Assembly: GCA_048213135.1 (NCBI GenBank)
Contig: AFZH01020924.1
Location: forward strand, 1-29,841
From: Reclinomonas americana ATCC 50394
Taxonomy: Eukaryota > Jakobida > Jakobea > Jakobida
Length of the DNA: 29,841 bases
Reading direction: 5' to 3'
Position 1 is the stretch's first letter, and each line of letters begins with the position of its first letter. Under the pieces are notes generated by a model, which was given only the letters and a program-made list of their open reading frames with translations, ran no database searches and had not been told where the DNA came from. This document shows, piece after piece, positions 1 through 12,649 of the stretch. Both the position numbers and the translations under genes were made by a program.

Positions 1-30
1 TGTGTGTGTGTGTAAGTGTGTGTGTGCAGC
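1..30. repeat. TG microsatellite at window edge
   Basis: Nearly pure TG dinucleotide repeat with one interruption. It lies downstream of the stop codon of the minus-strand gene that begins at 388. No gene is visible in the first 95 bases. A second CA-rich stretch, at about 124-150, lies inside the intron of that gene. Confidence 0.8.
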
Positions 31-95
31 CCTCCGTTGCTCTCACTCTCTGCACACAGAACGCGGCGTGTCTCTACGAGGAACGAGCATTCATT

Positions 96-388
96 ATGAT
101 GAAGATGGAGGCGCCGCTGTTTGCACACACACACACGCACGCACACAGACAGCGTGTGAGTCTCCCCACTCTCGCGTCCACTCCCAGTGCACACACGCAA
201 CTCGCTGCACCACTGTTGCTGCGCTGCCGCTCCTCCTCCTTGCGCATCTTGTCTTGCACGTAGTACTCGCCGAGGTAGATGCCGAGTTGGTGGCCGCACA
301 CCAACGCCGCCGACACAAAGGCGAACTTGGTGGCCAGTCGGTAGCGCGGAAGCACCCATGGGCGCACCTCCAGACTCCTCTTCTCCAT
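96..388 (-). CDS. Small single-pass membrane protein, 69 aa, family unknown
   Basis: Two exons, 388-202 and 118-96, joined across an 83-nt intron with donor GTTGCGTG and acceptor AAACAG. Splicing replaces a CA-repeat-encoded tail with a short one ending APPSSS and a TAA stop. The product starts MEKRSLEVRPWVLPRYRLAT. A hydrophobic segment follows at about residues 21-41 (KFAFVSAALVCGHQLGIYLG), then a charged stretch rich in K, R and E (about 47-56). One membrane span with basic residues before it and a charged tail is the shape of many small mitochondrial inner-membrane assembly factors, but I do not recognise the family. The mitochondrial idea is inference. The next gene upstream on the same strand ends about 100 bp away. 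Confidence 0.6.
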
Positions 389-485
389 TGTAACAAAGAA
401 ACGACGAAAGACGAAGGACGGAGGACTGCTCTCATTTATTCAACGAGCGTCGCCACAACGCAACAACAACACCACCGACGCACGA

Positions 486-2019
486 CTACTGTGGGCCTTC
501 CTGATTGGCACGCAGCCACTGTTGGAACAATCTGCATGTGGGAGTGAGGCGGCAAACGAGACGACGAGACATCAGTATATGTGCGCATACCGTTCCTCCT
601 CCTCGGCCGAGATGCCCGACGCTTGCGGCTGTGCCTCGCGGTCAAACTGGCGCTGCAGCTCGAATGCCAGGCGAAGACTCTGCGCGTTGATTCGTTGTGA
701 GCGAGGTGGAGGGCGAAGGGAGGAACAAGCCCTGCTCGTGGTCACGCACCTTGGTCTCATCGTCCTCGACCACTTGCAGGAATGTTTGACTGCGACAAGT
801 GAGCATTCTCTTTCTCTTTCCTGCAATCAAGAACAGCGAGTGACGCAACGGCAACGGCGGTGGCTCCACTGGCGGCGGGCCCTGCACAACATCGGGCACG
901 TGGTGGGCATGTGTGGCCGACGCGGCGGCGGGATGATCCACCACGGCCAGGAACGAGCCCTCTCGCTGGTGCTGTGGCGCTGGCGCTGGCGCCTGTGGCG
1001 GCGGCTGCGGCAACGCCACGTGTGGTACCGGCGCTGGCACCGGCATCGCCTGTGGATGCGCGTGCGGTGTGACCTCGGGGTAGGCCGGCAGCGGCTGGTG
1101 CGGTCTGCAGTGGCGACGGTGAGACGAATGTGGTCAAGGGAGTAGGAGAGACTCGCTACGCAACGCGTCGTATGCTGGCGGTGGTGTTGGCGGCACGTAG
1201 CCGGCCACCGGGTACGGAGCAAACGGTGGCGGTGGCGCCGGCATGCTGCAAAGCAGAGGTGAGTGAGGCGCGCTTGAACAGGCAAGCTGAGGAGAGAGAG
1301 AGCTACTCACGCAGGGGCGTACATGGGTCCCGGTGGCGGCGGCTGATGCGGCACGTAGCTGTGGTGGAGCAACAACAAGAGTGAGATCGAACAAACAAAC
1401 GATATGGAAAAGTGCAGCAGGAGAGCGCGCGTACCTCACTTGCGGGTACGGTTGTTGCGGTGGCTGTGCCACGTAGCTGCGACGCACAAAGGTGATGAGC
1501 AGACGGAGAATGACAGTGACATGACACGATGTCATGTTCGCATGTGTGTGTGTGTGTGTGCGTGAGAGAGAAAGCACGCTCACCTCACTGGCGGGTACTG
1601 TGGTTGCGGGGGCTGCGGCACATAGCTGCGACGCACAAAGTATTGATGATCCTCATGAGTGTGAAAGACGACACACGCACAAAGTGAGAGAATGCTCACC
1701 TTCCTGCGGGGTAGTGCGCCTGCGGTGGCTGCTGCACGTAGCTGCGAAGGTGTGCACACGGTTGAGTGAAAAAGCGGAGAAAACGAACACACTCAAGTCT
1801 CCCCTCTCTCTCTCTCTCGCGCGCGTGCACTTACCTCACTTGTGGCGCATACTGAGGCTGTTGTGGCTGTTGTGGCACAGGTGCGGGATAGTGTACGGCC
1901 ACAGGCGCGGGCGGAAGTGGTGCGTGTTGTTGTTGAGGCGGGTTTGACAGGCACGCATCCACGTGCTGCTCGATAATCTCTTGCGGGAAGTAGGCTTCAC
2001 ACACGGGGCACTGTTGCAT
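486..2019 (-). CDS. UBZ4 zinc-finger protein with proline-rich YV-QPPQ repeats
   Basis: Probable ubiquitin-binding protein of about 289 aa in ten exons: 2019-1835, 1741-1700, 1625-1584, 1476-1435, 1358-1311, 1245-1165, 1104-850, 789-750, 679-591 and 531-486. The total, 870 nt, is divisible by three. Residues 4-23 form a C-x2-C-x11-H-x3-C finger (CPVC...HVDAC), the spacing of the Rad18-type UBZ4 domain. A proline/glutamine-rich region follows, built largely from short symmetric phase-2 exons, three of exactly 42 nt. The C-terminal part contains SLRLAFELQRQFDRE, which resembles a ubiquitin-interacting helix (inference). If the last intron (donor GTATGCG, acceptor ACATGCAG) is retained, the protein ends AHIY at a TGA at 572 instead. 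I prefer splicing because the intron ends are typical of this window. The ATG is the first in frame, directly before the finger. No known orthologue is recognised. Confidence 0.7.
1435..1741 (-). repeat. Tandemly duplicated 42-nt exons with duplicated intron ends
   Basis: Exons 1741-1700, 1625-1584 and 1476-1435 are each exactly 42 nt. Each begins CTAYGTG, is phase 2 at both ends, and encodes one 14-residue unit with consensus SYVxQPPQxxYPxV. The introns before the second and third copies both end in TTTGTGCGTCGCAG, so exon and flanking intron were copied together. A fourth, diverged copy is the 48-nt exon 1358-1311 (YVPHQPPPPGPMYAP). Confidence 0.85.
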
Positions 2020-2224
2020 TCTCTTGGCTCTCACAACAAACTAAACTGTGACTGCGAGCGACGGACGGAGCGTTTGCGACAAATGCATGACTCGCCCCAA
2101 TGCGAGCATTGGTCGCTTCAAGTTCGTGCAACAACCCCTTGTCACTGCTGATGCATGCTCATACTACGTACGCCTACATTTCATGTACACATATACGAGG
2201 AGAGAAAGAGTTGCGCACGTTTGC

Positions 2225-5200
2225 TCAACAGTAGTAGCTGGGCGCGATCATCAGCTCGCTCAGCACGTCTAATTGCTCCTCGGTGAATAGCTCCTTCTCC
2301 TTGGCCCAGTTGTCGCGATGCGTCTTCCAGAAGTCGCTCAGCACCTTCTTGACGGCCGTCTGCATCATAGGAAAAGTCAGCCTGCAAACTTCATGCACGC
2401 CAAACGGAAGGAGCGAGACGAACCGGCACGGGCGACGGATCGTTGATGTGCTTGGCCACGGTCACCAGCACGTGCGGCGTGTACGGGCGTATCTCATGCG
2501 GGAAGGCGCGCACGATGGAAGCCAGACCGAGGATACCACTCTGACGCAGCGACGTGTGTTCGCGCACTGCACTCCGCGATGAGTCGCAATGGAGAGTGAG
2601 CGAAAAAGCAAGGGCGACGCAACAGAGTGGATCGGTGAGGTCGTACTTCTTGCCCTTTTTCCTGATCGGCGAGTTCGCCAGTGCCTCGAAGCGCTCCTGC
2701 GACACGCGAAGTGAGTGATCGTGACTGGCACGAGTGGAGCGGGGGGCGTCACGCAACAATCATCGCGGGCAGCTTCCCTTCAGCGTCCAACACTGAAATG
2801 TAGCCCGACAGGGTGACTGAGGCCGCCTCGCGCACCTCCAGCGTCTTGTCTGACAGCGCCGCAATGATCGCATCGAAGAATTGATCCCACGAGGCCTCGG
2901 TCAGCATGAACCGGTTGCGGAAAATGAGTGGCCTGCGCACAGTAATGCTCGTTCAGTGCCATCATCGACGGGAGGGGGAGACGACGCCACGCAACTGCAG
3001 CATGCTGAGCACAACGTGTCTGTGCAGCCAGGTGACATCCTTGGCGTTCTCCATCAGCAGTTGTTGTGCGTACTGGATGATGAGGTCCGAGCAGTTCGAA
3101 GGCGCTGCAGCGGGCAGGGGAAAGAGAGGAGTGAGGCATGGGGAGACGTGCAGAAGAGACAGAGAGAAAGGGAAGAGGAGAGGAATACAGGCATAGGCTG
3201 AGGGGGAAACCGACAGACAAACATAGAGACGGCCTCATTTCTCTATTTCTCTCACTCACACTCCACAGAGAGATTACATGGCAACACAGAGGCAGAGACT
3301 TGATGTAGACAGTGTTCGTCTCTCTTCCCTTCCTCACTTCTCCACACTCTTCCCCTCCCCCTCAGCGCACCATACTCCGCGCCCCACACGAGGGCCGCAT
3401 CGGGCGGATACCGTGCACCGACAAACACAATGTGCGCCACGCCGCTGAAAATGGACAGCGACAGACGCTTCACCGACTGCAAACCGTACACAGCATGGAG
3501 TGAGCGTCCATCGCTGTGAGACAACAGTACACACACGAGAAGCACGCACCTCGTCTGGAATGGATTGCGCCTTAAACAGCACAGGCATCAGCACAAACGT
3601 GTACATAAAGTACGACCGATTGCTGCACGAGCTGCTGCTGCGCGCGACAAAATCGAGCGCTGTCTTTAGCGTGTTCAGCAAACGCAGCGTCTGCTGCATC
3701 TCCGCCGGCAGTCGTCGGTGCGAATCCGCCACTTGCAACGTGGCTGTGGGCGGTGTTACCGCAGTGAGTACACAGCAAAAAAAAGACAAGGAGCAGCACT
3801 GTGCCTCCCATTACCTTCGTTGGCGGCCGCGTGATCGTCTTCCTCACTCTCATCCAGTTCGGCTTGGTCCTTTAGCGCCACAATGTCAGCTGGCATGATA
3901 AACACTGGGGAAATCAAGCATCTTCACTCACCAGACTGGCGAGCTCTGTCACACTGGACTGCAAGGCGCCGTGCAAGTGCTTCAGCATCATCTCTTGCAG
4001 CTCCACTGGCACAGTCACATCGGGCAACTGCACGACACAACATGCGACGTGAGGATCAAGGAAATCCGCGCAGCAAAGCACACCTATGCATCAACACACA
4101 CCAGGTTCGACAAATCGTCCAGTGTGCGATTCTCGGACGCCAGGTACTTTTCGAGTGCATCCTGCAACTCCTCCGGCAACGAGCGGCTCTGCGCCAGCGC
4201 CACCAGGCGCGCCGGATCAATGTCGATCAAAGCCGACCGTCCGAGCCCGGCGGGAGGCGGCGGTGGTTGCACCGATGCACCCTCGCCTGCCGCTGCGGTT
4301 CCGGCCGTCGACGTTGCCTGCCCGAACCAACTGTTATTTTCTCGGTTCCTTCCACTTGCGAAAATGCCAAAGAGAGGCAGACGCAACTGACTCGACCTGC
4401 AGCGTCTGCTGCGCGGCAATCACATCCATCGCAGTACCCATGTCTAGCATCTCCAAACTCGCCGCCCACTCACGAATGAACTGCATGATCACCGGGTCCA
4501 CCTCGTTGCCGGAGGCATCTGCCGACAGCAGGAAGCCACCAGAGGCGCGTAGGAAGGCCGGCTTCCACATGTTGCGCACCACCTGCGCGAGCGTGAGCAC
4601 TACAACGAAAAAGGGGCGAAGTCGGCGCTTCTCCTCCCCACGCAACTCGAACGAGCAGCGACGAAATGCGTCCGCGCACTTGCTGGTACGGGTGGCCGAG
4701 ATGCGCACGCACCAAGTCGAGTGCCCGATCTGCAATCGCACATCACAATAGTGAGATACATGTGAAGTCTATTCGTCAACGCCCATGTCTGTTTCCTTCT
4801 CCTCCTCCTCCTCCTCCAAAACGCAACAGTCCAGTCGCGGACTGCGCCAGCTCAGCTCGCCAATCACCGGCCCGAGGTACGTCAGCCGCCGCACATGCAG
4901 CGACGATGGTACCGATGCGTCGCCCAGGTCGAGGTCCTCGAACAGCAAGTCTGCGAGCGCGCGAGCCAGTTAATTCTCACACACATGAATGATGGCGAGC
5001 GAGAAAGTTGCAGCGACGCACCAACAAGCCACTGGATACGCCGCGGATCCTTGTCATAGACGCAGTCACGAAGGCAGTCGCTCCAGTCGGCAGCACACTG
5101 CAACGAGCTGTGCTTCAAGCAGTGTCGCAGCACTTCGCTAACCTCACGCCACTTGAAACGCACACACAACAAATGAGCACCAACGAGACCGTTCATACAA

Positions 5201-8200
5201 CAGGTGAGATGGCGGTCGACGCACGTATTGTACTTGGTGAGCATACGGCCAGTGCTTGCAGCCGCGCGACAAGCCACCAATGATCTCGGCGGTGGCGCGC
5301 ATCTTGGTGCGCTCCTCCGGGATGGTCTGGCCAGCAATGGCCTTGAAGTCGTGCAGGATCGGCTTGAGCTCGTCCCACAGCTTGAGGCCGAGAATCTGCG
5401 CCCAGCCCTTCCAAATGTTGGCTAGCGAGGTGCTGTACGGCACCGGCTGTGTACATCGATGACGATGAGCAACACGCACGCGGTGCACAAGGAGGGCGGG
5501 TGCGGTGCACGCAACGTTCGAGTCGACCTCCAGCAATGACATGTCAATGTATTTGCGAATAAAGTTCACGCTCTTGCCATCGTCCGCCGCTGCACACAGC
5601 ACAGGAAGTGAGCATTACACCCGGTGGCAAAGGAGGTGATGATGCCCTGCACGCACTGTGTTGTTCGTGGAACAGGTTCGTGAGCAACACCGCCAGTGCG
5701 TCGACAGTGGCCACACGCTCCTGCCCCTCGGGTGTGCTGCGCACAGCCTGAATCACTTCATCGCGGTACGAGTACACGGGGAAGCGTCGTGGGAGCTGGT
5801 AGAATCCAAAGCAGTCTGTGTAGGGGAGGGTGAGTGCATGTGATACACACGCGTACATCGCGCAATCGAATCACGCACTTCGCTCCATGAACTCGCAATC
5901 CTTCCATTCGCTCTCCGTCTGCGGCACACGGGCGAACACTTCGATCTGATGGTATGGCGACGGCTTGTCCAGTGCAGGTCTGTGTGCCGACAAACATAGG
6001 TGAGACACGAAAAAGGCGGGGGATTGGTGCGATGGCAGCGACGCGCAGCACCGATCAATCATGACTCGCGGCGAAGGGTACTTGAAGTGGGACAGCATGA
6101 GATTCATGGCATGCGATCTGTGTGAGAGGGGGGTGAGCAGACAAGCTGCTGCATACGCTGACCCTGTGGCGTGCAAAGCTTACGCACGCAGTGTTGCGAA
6201 TCGACAGAATCTCCGATGTCATCTGCCTCGTGAGGAACACCACGGCGGCGGCCGACGGGCGCACATCGGTGCGCACCAGCGCGGCCAGTGAGCCCACCAC
6301 CACCAGCTGGAACTTCCAGTGATGCACAGGAATGCTGGAATGGCGATACGAGGTCAAAAAGAGATGGCAAACAGATGCGACGGGGTAATGAACGAAACTT
6401 GCCGGCCATGTAGTCGTCGCAGAACACACGATATGCCGCTCGCAGATCGGCATCGGTGGTGGAGTCGGGCGGCACCAGCGGTGCATCTGGGTTCGGAGCA
6501 CGCACCGACTGCAGCAGGAAGTCCATCTGCGCGTCATTACAAGGTTAGCATGTGGGAAGCAATCGGAGTGTGGATCGGTTAACAACAAACCACTGCATCG
6601 ATGCGCGACACCGCCACATTGCCTGTGCGATATGACAAGAAAATGAGTCAGCGGCACGGTGTGCACACATGATGGTGCGCGAGCCAACGCAACGAGTGGC
6701 TGTGCTCAGCGGACCGCCACCCGCCAGACGCTCACGAGCAATGACCGACATGGTGATCTCGTACATGCCAAACAGCGAGTGCACGAGTGTGTTGACCAGG
6801 CGTTGTACGGACACCTGCGATGCCAAGGGTGCACGTCAACACGTGCAACAGCATTCTTTATCTCTCTCTCTCTCCTCACCTTTTCGATGTGCATGGACGA
6901 CAGCAACGCCAACAGGAGGTACTGAATGAATGTCCAACTTTCGAAAATGCGGCGAATCAAACTTGGAGACAGCAGCGTGAAAATGGCACCCTTCAGCTGC
7001 GCGTCCTTGGTCTCTGTGCACACAAGAGTGTGTAAGATTCCCAAGCCTGACGTAAACGCCTGTGCGCACACAAAGCAAACCTCGACTCGACAGCACACGG
7101 AAGAAACGCGGCAAGTAGGCACGGATGCGCTTGGACGGAAGGAAGCGCGACATTTTCTGCAGCGTTTCTTGCGCCACTCTGCACATCACAACGCCGTCAG
7201 CCATTGTGTACGACGACCAACTCAGCAACACACACGGACGGACGACACTCACCCCCTCACAACGGCGAAATCGTGCAAGCAGAGGTTGATGGTGTCCTCC
7301 AGCAAATCATCGTACTCCTTCTCCAGTGTCACCGACGCCCACGTTACCGCACGCATGCGCTGCATGTGCTGCGAGTAGACGCGATCGACTGGAAACAGAA
7401 AAAAACGGTCGTGGTGAATCACTGTCGATACACACGCAGTGCAGGGAGGCCAACGAAACTCGCATCAGCGCGGTGATAGCGGTTGCGCTCGTGGTACGCA
7501 TCGTAATAGTTGCTCTTGTGCGACTGCACTGTGCTGTCCAGCGCGGCGGCGTAGCGCATCGGAATACCGCGGTACGTGATCAGCGCTTCCGTGACCTTGG
7601 CCACCGACGTCCACAGTTTCGGGAAGTCACGCAGCGACGACGAAAGGTCAGAGCAAATGTGATGCAATGTGACGGCCACGCGCTGCCGGATGCTGCTGAT
7701 CCGAGCTGTTGTCAAGCCGGAAAGAGTGAGCATGTGAGTGCGAAGAGGCAGCTGACAAGATCGCAAACAAACCATGCAGCGCAGGATTGTGCTCAGCGAT
7801 GCTCAGGCGACCGCGATCAACCTCTACCGGGAGGCGTGGGTGACTGCGCAACACAACAAATTTGTGAATCAGCGTGCCCCACAAGTAGTGACAAACAGCT
7901 GACTCACGTGTGCTCGTCAATCTCCTCCGCGTCGTCTCCAATGCCGGGGGTGTCGTCAGGAGCCGTGGCAGCGCCGGCGGCCGACCGCAACTCTGGAATG
8001 GTCATGCTGGCGCCGCGCAACACCTCGCGCAGCATGACGAGTGACTGGATGGCGCGACCGCGTCTATCACTACAATACCCACGTGAGACAACGGGAGAGA
8101 GAGAGGGAAACGCACAGAGCACGAACGCACGTGACGGACGACGCTCCGCTCGGCGAGCGGCTTGACGTGGGTGCTTCGACCTGCAGATGGGTGGATGATG

Positions 8201-11200
8201 ACGGCGGCGCTGCTTCGGCCGCTGCGCCGCTGCTGTCCACTGTGGGCGGTGCCGACACTGAGCGCTGTCTTCCGCCCGGCAGCACACTGAACTCCACAAT
8301 GTACTCGTCCAGCAAGTCGAGGTGGGTGTCGACCACGGTGGCGGCAATCTGGCACGCGCACTCGACCTCCTCCACGCTCTGCACGTACGCGATAACGATT
8401 AGCCATACACACACGCTTCCACACTGGGCAGTAGATACACCACGGAATGCGTACCGGAACGTGCCACTGCACTTGCAACTCGTCGTACGAGTACGTGCGA
8501 GCCCAGTACTTCCAGCTCGCCTTCTGGAAGTCTGCGTGTCACACAATAGGTGAGTGGTTTGACGACGACGACGACGACGATTACAGGTGTTGCTGTCCTC
8601 CCGCGTTCCCGCTCACCAGCCGACTCAAAAACGCTGGGCGGCACACAGCGCCACTCAACCGGGAAGGTAGTCGTCAGCGTCCACAGCAGCTGTGTTGCAA
8701 GGGGGGAGAAGAGAGGTCGGAACACGAAAAGAATGCGGGGGTGTTCATGTCAATTCCAAAAAGCCACGCACCGACTTGCACAGGCGCGCAGCGCGGCTGC
8801 GAATCTTGCGGTTGTCGCTTTGCGAGCAAGCCTCGACAATCTCCATGATCTTGCGGCTGTGCAAGGGAAATGAGAAACTGAGGGAGTTTGGAAGTGGCGA
8901 CCCGAAAACCAACAAGGACGCACGCATGAGGGAGCGCAGCTGCACCGGTGGGCGACACGCAGTCGGAGAGGATCTCCAGATTCCACATGAACTCACTCTC
9001 CGTCGCGTGGTTCGGAGCGAGACCACTTGCCGTGCGTCGTACCAACAGCGAATGCGCGTGCTCCACGAACAGGCGCAGTGTGGCCGCACTGCGCACCGAG
9101 GCCACCAGACCGACAATGATCGAAGCCGTGGTCACAATGTCCATGTTGATGGCTGCCGACAGTTTGTCAAACACGTGGCGCACCAATCGCTCGGCCACCG
9201 CCTCCGTAGTGTGCGACAGCAGCAGCTTGACCAGCAGCTGGAGGGGATCCAATGCACGTCAGGACGACGGCGCTCATCCACATTCACAACAATAACGACG
9301 AATCTCACCTGACACCGCGGACCAACCACGACGTCGCCCTTCTTTGGTGGCAACACATTCTTGATCTGCACGCTCGGAAAGTGAGGTTGCGTGTCGCATG
9401 TCTGACAAGTAACATCGAAATCGCACGCAACAAACTCCATCAGGCTGTTGAAGAGCGAGAAAGACCACTCCTCCCAGTTGGCCGAGAGCAGAACAATCGC
9501 CTCCCTGCGCCATTGTCAGCTCACCCATCCACCCAGTTTCTCACGTTCCCGATCTTGGACGTTACCTGTGCTCCTCGGGAAGCTGCGACAAGTCCGGATG
9601 CGACGAATCGCACGGAAGCATGGGCACGATGCTCAACAGTCCTGACAAAACCAATGAGGATGCCGCAGGACTGTCACGTGATCGACAAACGCGATGCACA
9701 CGCACCTGAGGCGAAGCGAATCACCGAGTTCGACTTGGACATGTTGCTGGCCATGAGCGAGCCCGGCAAGTGCGGCAAGATCGACAGCAAGCGCATGGCT
9801 GCCGGTCCGGGTGGACCAGCGGCCAAGCTGCGGTACATTTGCCCGCATACGTTGAAGGCAGCGGGCGCGCGGTGTACCTGCATACATGCCAGGTCAACAC
9901 ACACACACACACACGTGCGGCAACAGAGCAGGACAAGACGCGAAAGTACCTCGGTAAGCGTCTCGAGCGACCCGGTAATGTTCTCCATGAATGCCGGGAA
10001 TGTAAGTTCGGGTGCAATGACTGCACAGACGCGCTCCCTCGTTCAGCGATGCCACCGCAGGATAAAAGTAAAAAACCAACAAAGTGGTGGACGCAACAGG
10101 AAATGTACTTGAATCCCTGCTGTGCAAACTTGCGCATGCTTCCGTTCTTCGAGTACATGGACTTGAGCAGAAGCGGCAATACAATGCGCACAAACTCCTC
10201 CTTGTGCGATGCCTGTGAAAAGCACCCGCGTCAGAAGAGGCACCAAGCCAAAAAACAGTGAGACTCTCGGGTTCTGCGAGCAAACCTCCAAGAACAACGA
10301 CGAGCTGTACACAGCACGGCCTTCACTCTCTGTGGGGGGAGGAAGAAGAAGAGCACTGGCGAATCAGCCACTCCTTTTCTCACAGCAACAGCAAACAGCA
10401 ACACCAACATCATCGTAACCTTCCAGCAAGCGATCGGAGAAGCGCAGACACAGCCCGTCCATCAGCGACATGAGGTTGCCGTACGAGCCGGCCGTCTGTG
10501 CGGGATGGTAGAATCTGGCGCAGCGACAAGGTGAGCAGAGACGCACGACCTTCCGTCACATAGCCGAGGCGGGGACGCACACTTCCACCGAGTTGATGAA
10601 TCGGCGCAAGAAGACAAGACCGGCCGGATCCTGCGGCGACAACAGATGCACCAACAGCGAGGCGCCGCTGCGAATGGCCACATTCTGCGACGGGAAACAA
10701 CATTCGGCGTGTGAGGGCGTGGCCGACATGCACGTGCGCAACATCAGGCAGGCGCAACTGCGGCATCCTGCACTTGCATGAAGATACTGCAGAGGCTGTG
10801 CGCTGGGTTGCGAGCCACCGTGTCGGGCAGCGTGCCGATACGTAAATCTGTTCACTCTGGGTCAGCGAGCGACACATCGAGAGCTCTCTCTCTCTGTCTT
10901 TCTCCCTCTCAGTACACACCGAGAATCGCCATCAGCTTGGTGAAGATCAGGTCCAGGTACTTGGACCAGTTGATCTGGTCACCGCAGTGGTTCGACATGC
11001 GACCGAAGATCATGAAAAAGTTGGCGTCCCAAAAGTTATCGTGACCTGCGCCAGGCGCCAGCACGATCAGCTCCCGCATTCTCCTCCACACGCAACGCTC
11101 ACAAGCACCAACACACCATCCCATGCCCACAGCTCCATCAGCTCGTCGACAATCTTGGCGGGGTTGGGCGGGTTCGGCGGCAAGAAGGCGCCGAGAACAG

Positions 11201-12202
11201 CCTGTCACCAACGTGAGACCGAGGCGAGTGAACAGAAGAGAGTGTACAGACACACAAACACAAGCGCACCACCGCCAGCGAGCAATTCATGTCAGTGGGG
11301 CACAGCCACTGGCGACACTGGTCGAGAATCTCTTCCGACGCCTCGGGGGCGAAGAAGCGCCTTGACATTTGCACGACCTCGACCAGCCAGCTGCCAATGC
11401 TCTTGGACGTCGCTGTGCGCGCGAGCGAGATCAATGTGATGAGCGAGACGCGACTTAGGAGGAGGGAGGCGACATATCTGTGAGCAATCTCCGAAATGCG
11501 CACAGGCAGCAAGAAATCCTTCACAATGCGATCAAAGAACGGTCGCCACGGCATCACAAAGCCGGTGAGTCGTTCCGGCCTGCACGTGGTCGCGTGAGCC
11601 ACCAAGCAAGCACTGTCATTGCTTTCCAACCAGATGCACTTTCACGCAACTTGAGCAGGCGAGTGACCATCTTCAAGAAACGGCACATGATGTACGAGTC
11701 GATCTCGGGCACGAGCGATGCATGCACATAGTAGTTGAGCAGCAGCACCCGATCTTCGTCGCTGAGCTTGTAGTTCCAGTTGAGGTAGCGCTCCAAACTG
11801 CGGCAGCTGCGCAGCGCGTCGTACACGTTGATGGAGTCTGCGTGCATCCGTTGTGAGAAGCAATCAGGTGCTCCAGGTGGACGAAAGCAGCTCACCAGAG
11901 CCGGGTTTGTAGTCGGCCCGCACACTGGTCAACACGCGTTGGAGGTACTCGTGACGCTCCGCATGCAGCGCCGCCGCGTACGGCAACGCCTGCGAGCGCC
12001 CAATGCCCTCCGGATCATACGACGCCGCACGACTGCTCGCACTCGTCATTTGCAACGACAACTTCTTGCGTCGCCGATTCCACTTGTCGCTCTTGTCGCC
12101 GCCGAGAAGTGCAGAGACAAAGTCAGAATCGCCACCGTCGTCGCCAGCACCCTGCAGGAAGCGATGCGCCAGCTGGCGGAACTGAGCAATGCCGTCGGCC
12201 AT
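2225..12202 (-). CDS. PSME4: Proteasome activator PA200/Blm10 (PSME4 family)
   Basis: HEAT-repeat proteasome activator that caps the 20S core. The ATG at 12202 opens MADGIAQFRQLAHRFLQG. Exon 1 (12202-11896) joins exon 2 (from 11837) in frame to give YDALRSCRSLERYLNWNYKL, as in BLM10 N-termini. Further family-like segments, in order, are FLLPVRISEIAHR, WDANFFMIFGRMSNHCGDQI near 11000, EIIGGLSRGCKHWP near 5270 and RQSGILGLASIVRAFPHEIR near 2500. The last exon (2359-2225) encodes KKVLSDFWKTHRDNW, LFTEEQLDVLSEL and the terminus APSYYC. This matches the conserved C-terminus of the family, whose final residues form the HbYX-type motif that opens the 20S gate. The gene is broken by several dozen short introns. 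I resolved only some, so exact length is not given, but the span suits a protein near the usual 1,800-2,100 aa. Continuity of order from both ends argues for one gene. An alternative TTG nine bases upstream of the ATG is unlikely. Confidence 0.93.
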
Positions 12203-12649
12203 TGGCGCCAATAATCACGCGTGCGAGATGATGCCACGAGATCGAGAGAGCTTTCCTCACAGAACACCGATGCGCACACGCACGTACACACAGAAGCGAG
12301 AGTCACACAGAGAGGAGCGAGTGGCAATGGCGTGCACGCAGAGACAACGCGCGCGGGAACACACACACACAGAATGCAGATATCGAGTGGGTGCTCGCCT
12401 CGGCGGTGTGACGACGTGTAAAGGAAGAACAAGGGAGGAGGCGCATCCCGACAAAGCGAGCGAGCAATGCTCACTTCGTGCGGCGGAGTCGACTCCGAAT
12501 GCTCTCACTTGGCATCAACGAACGCGCCGCACACACAAACCACTCACAGAGGCACACACACGCACACACAGAGACACATCGTCGACACGACGTACCTGCA
12601 ACAAAGCTCGACGATGAGTGTGTCTGTCTGTGATTGACGAGCCGAAACA
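12203..12649. promoter_or_regulatory. Head-to-head intergenic region, PSME4 / secreted protein
   Basis: A 447-bp spacer between two divergent start codons, so it must hold both promoters. It is rich in CA/CACA runs (about 12267-12300, 12360-12375 and 12530-12575). I see no TATA-like box at a convincing distance and no coding region; open frames here are repeat-driven. Confidence 0.6.

Noticed and set aside
11400-11500. Possible intron GTCGCCTCC...GCGCACAG in PSME4
   Set aside because: Removing it shifts the frame of the well-supported following segment (SIGSWLVEVVQMSRRFF), so it was not called. The stretch may still hide a differently bounded intron.
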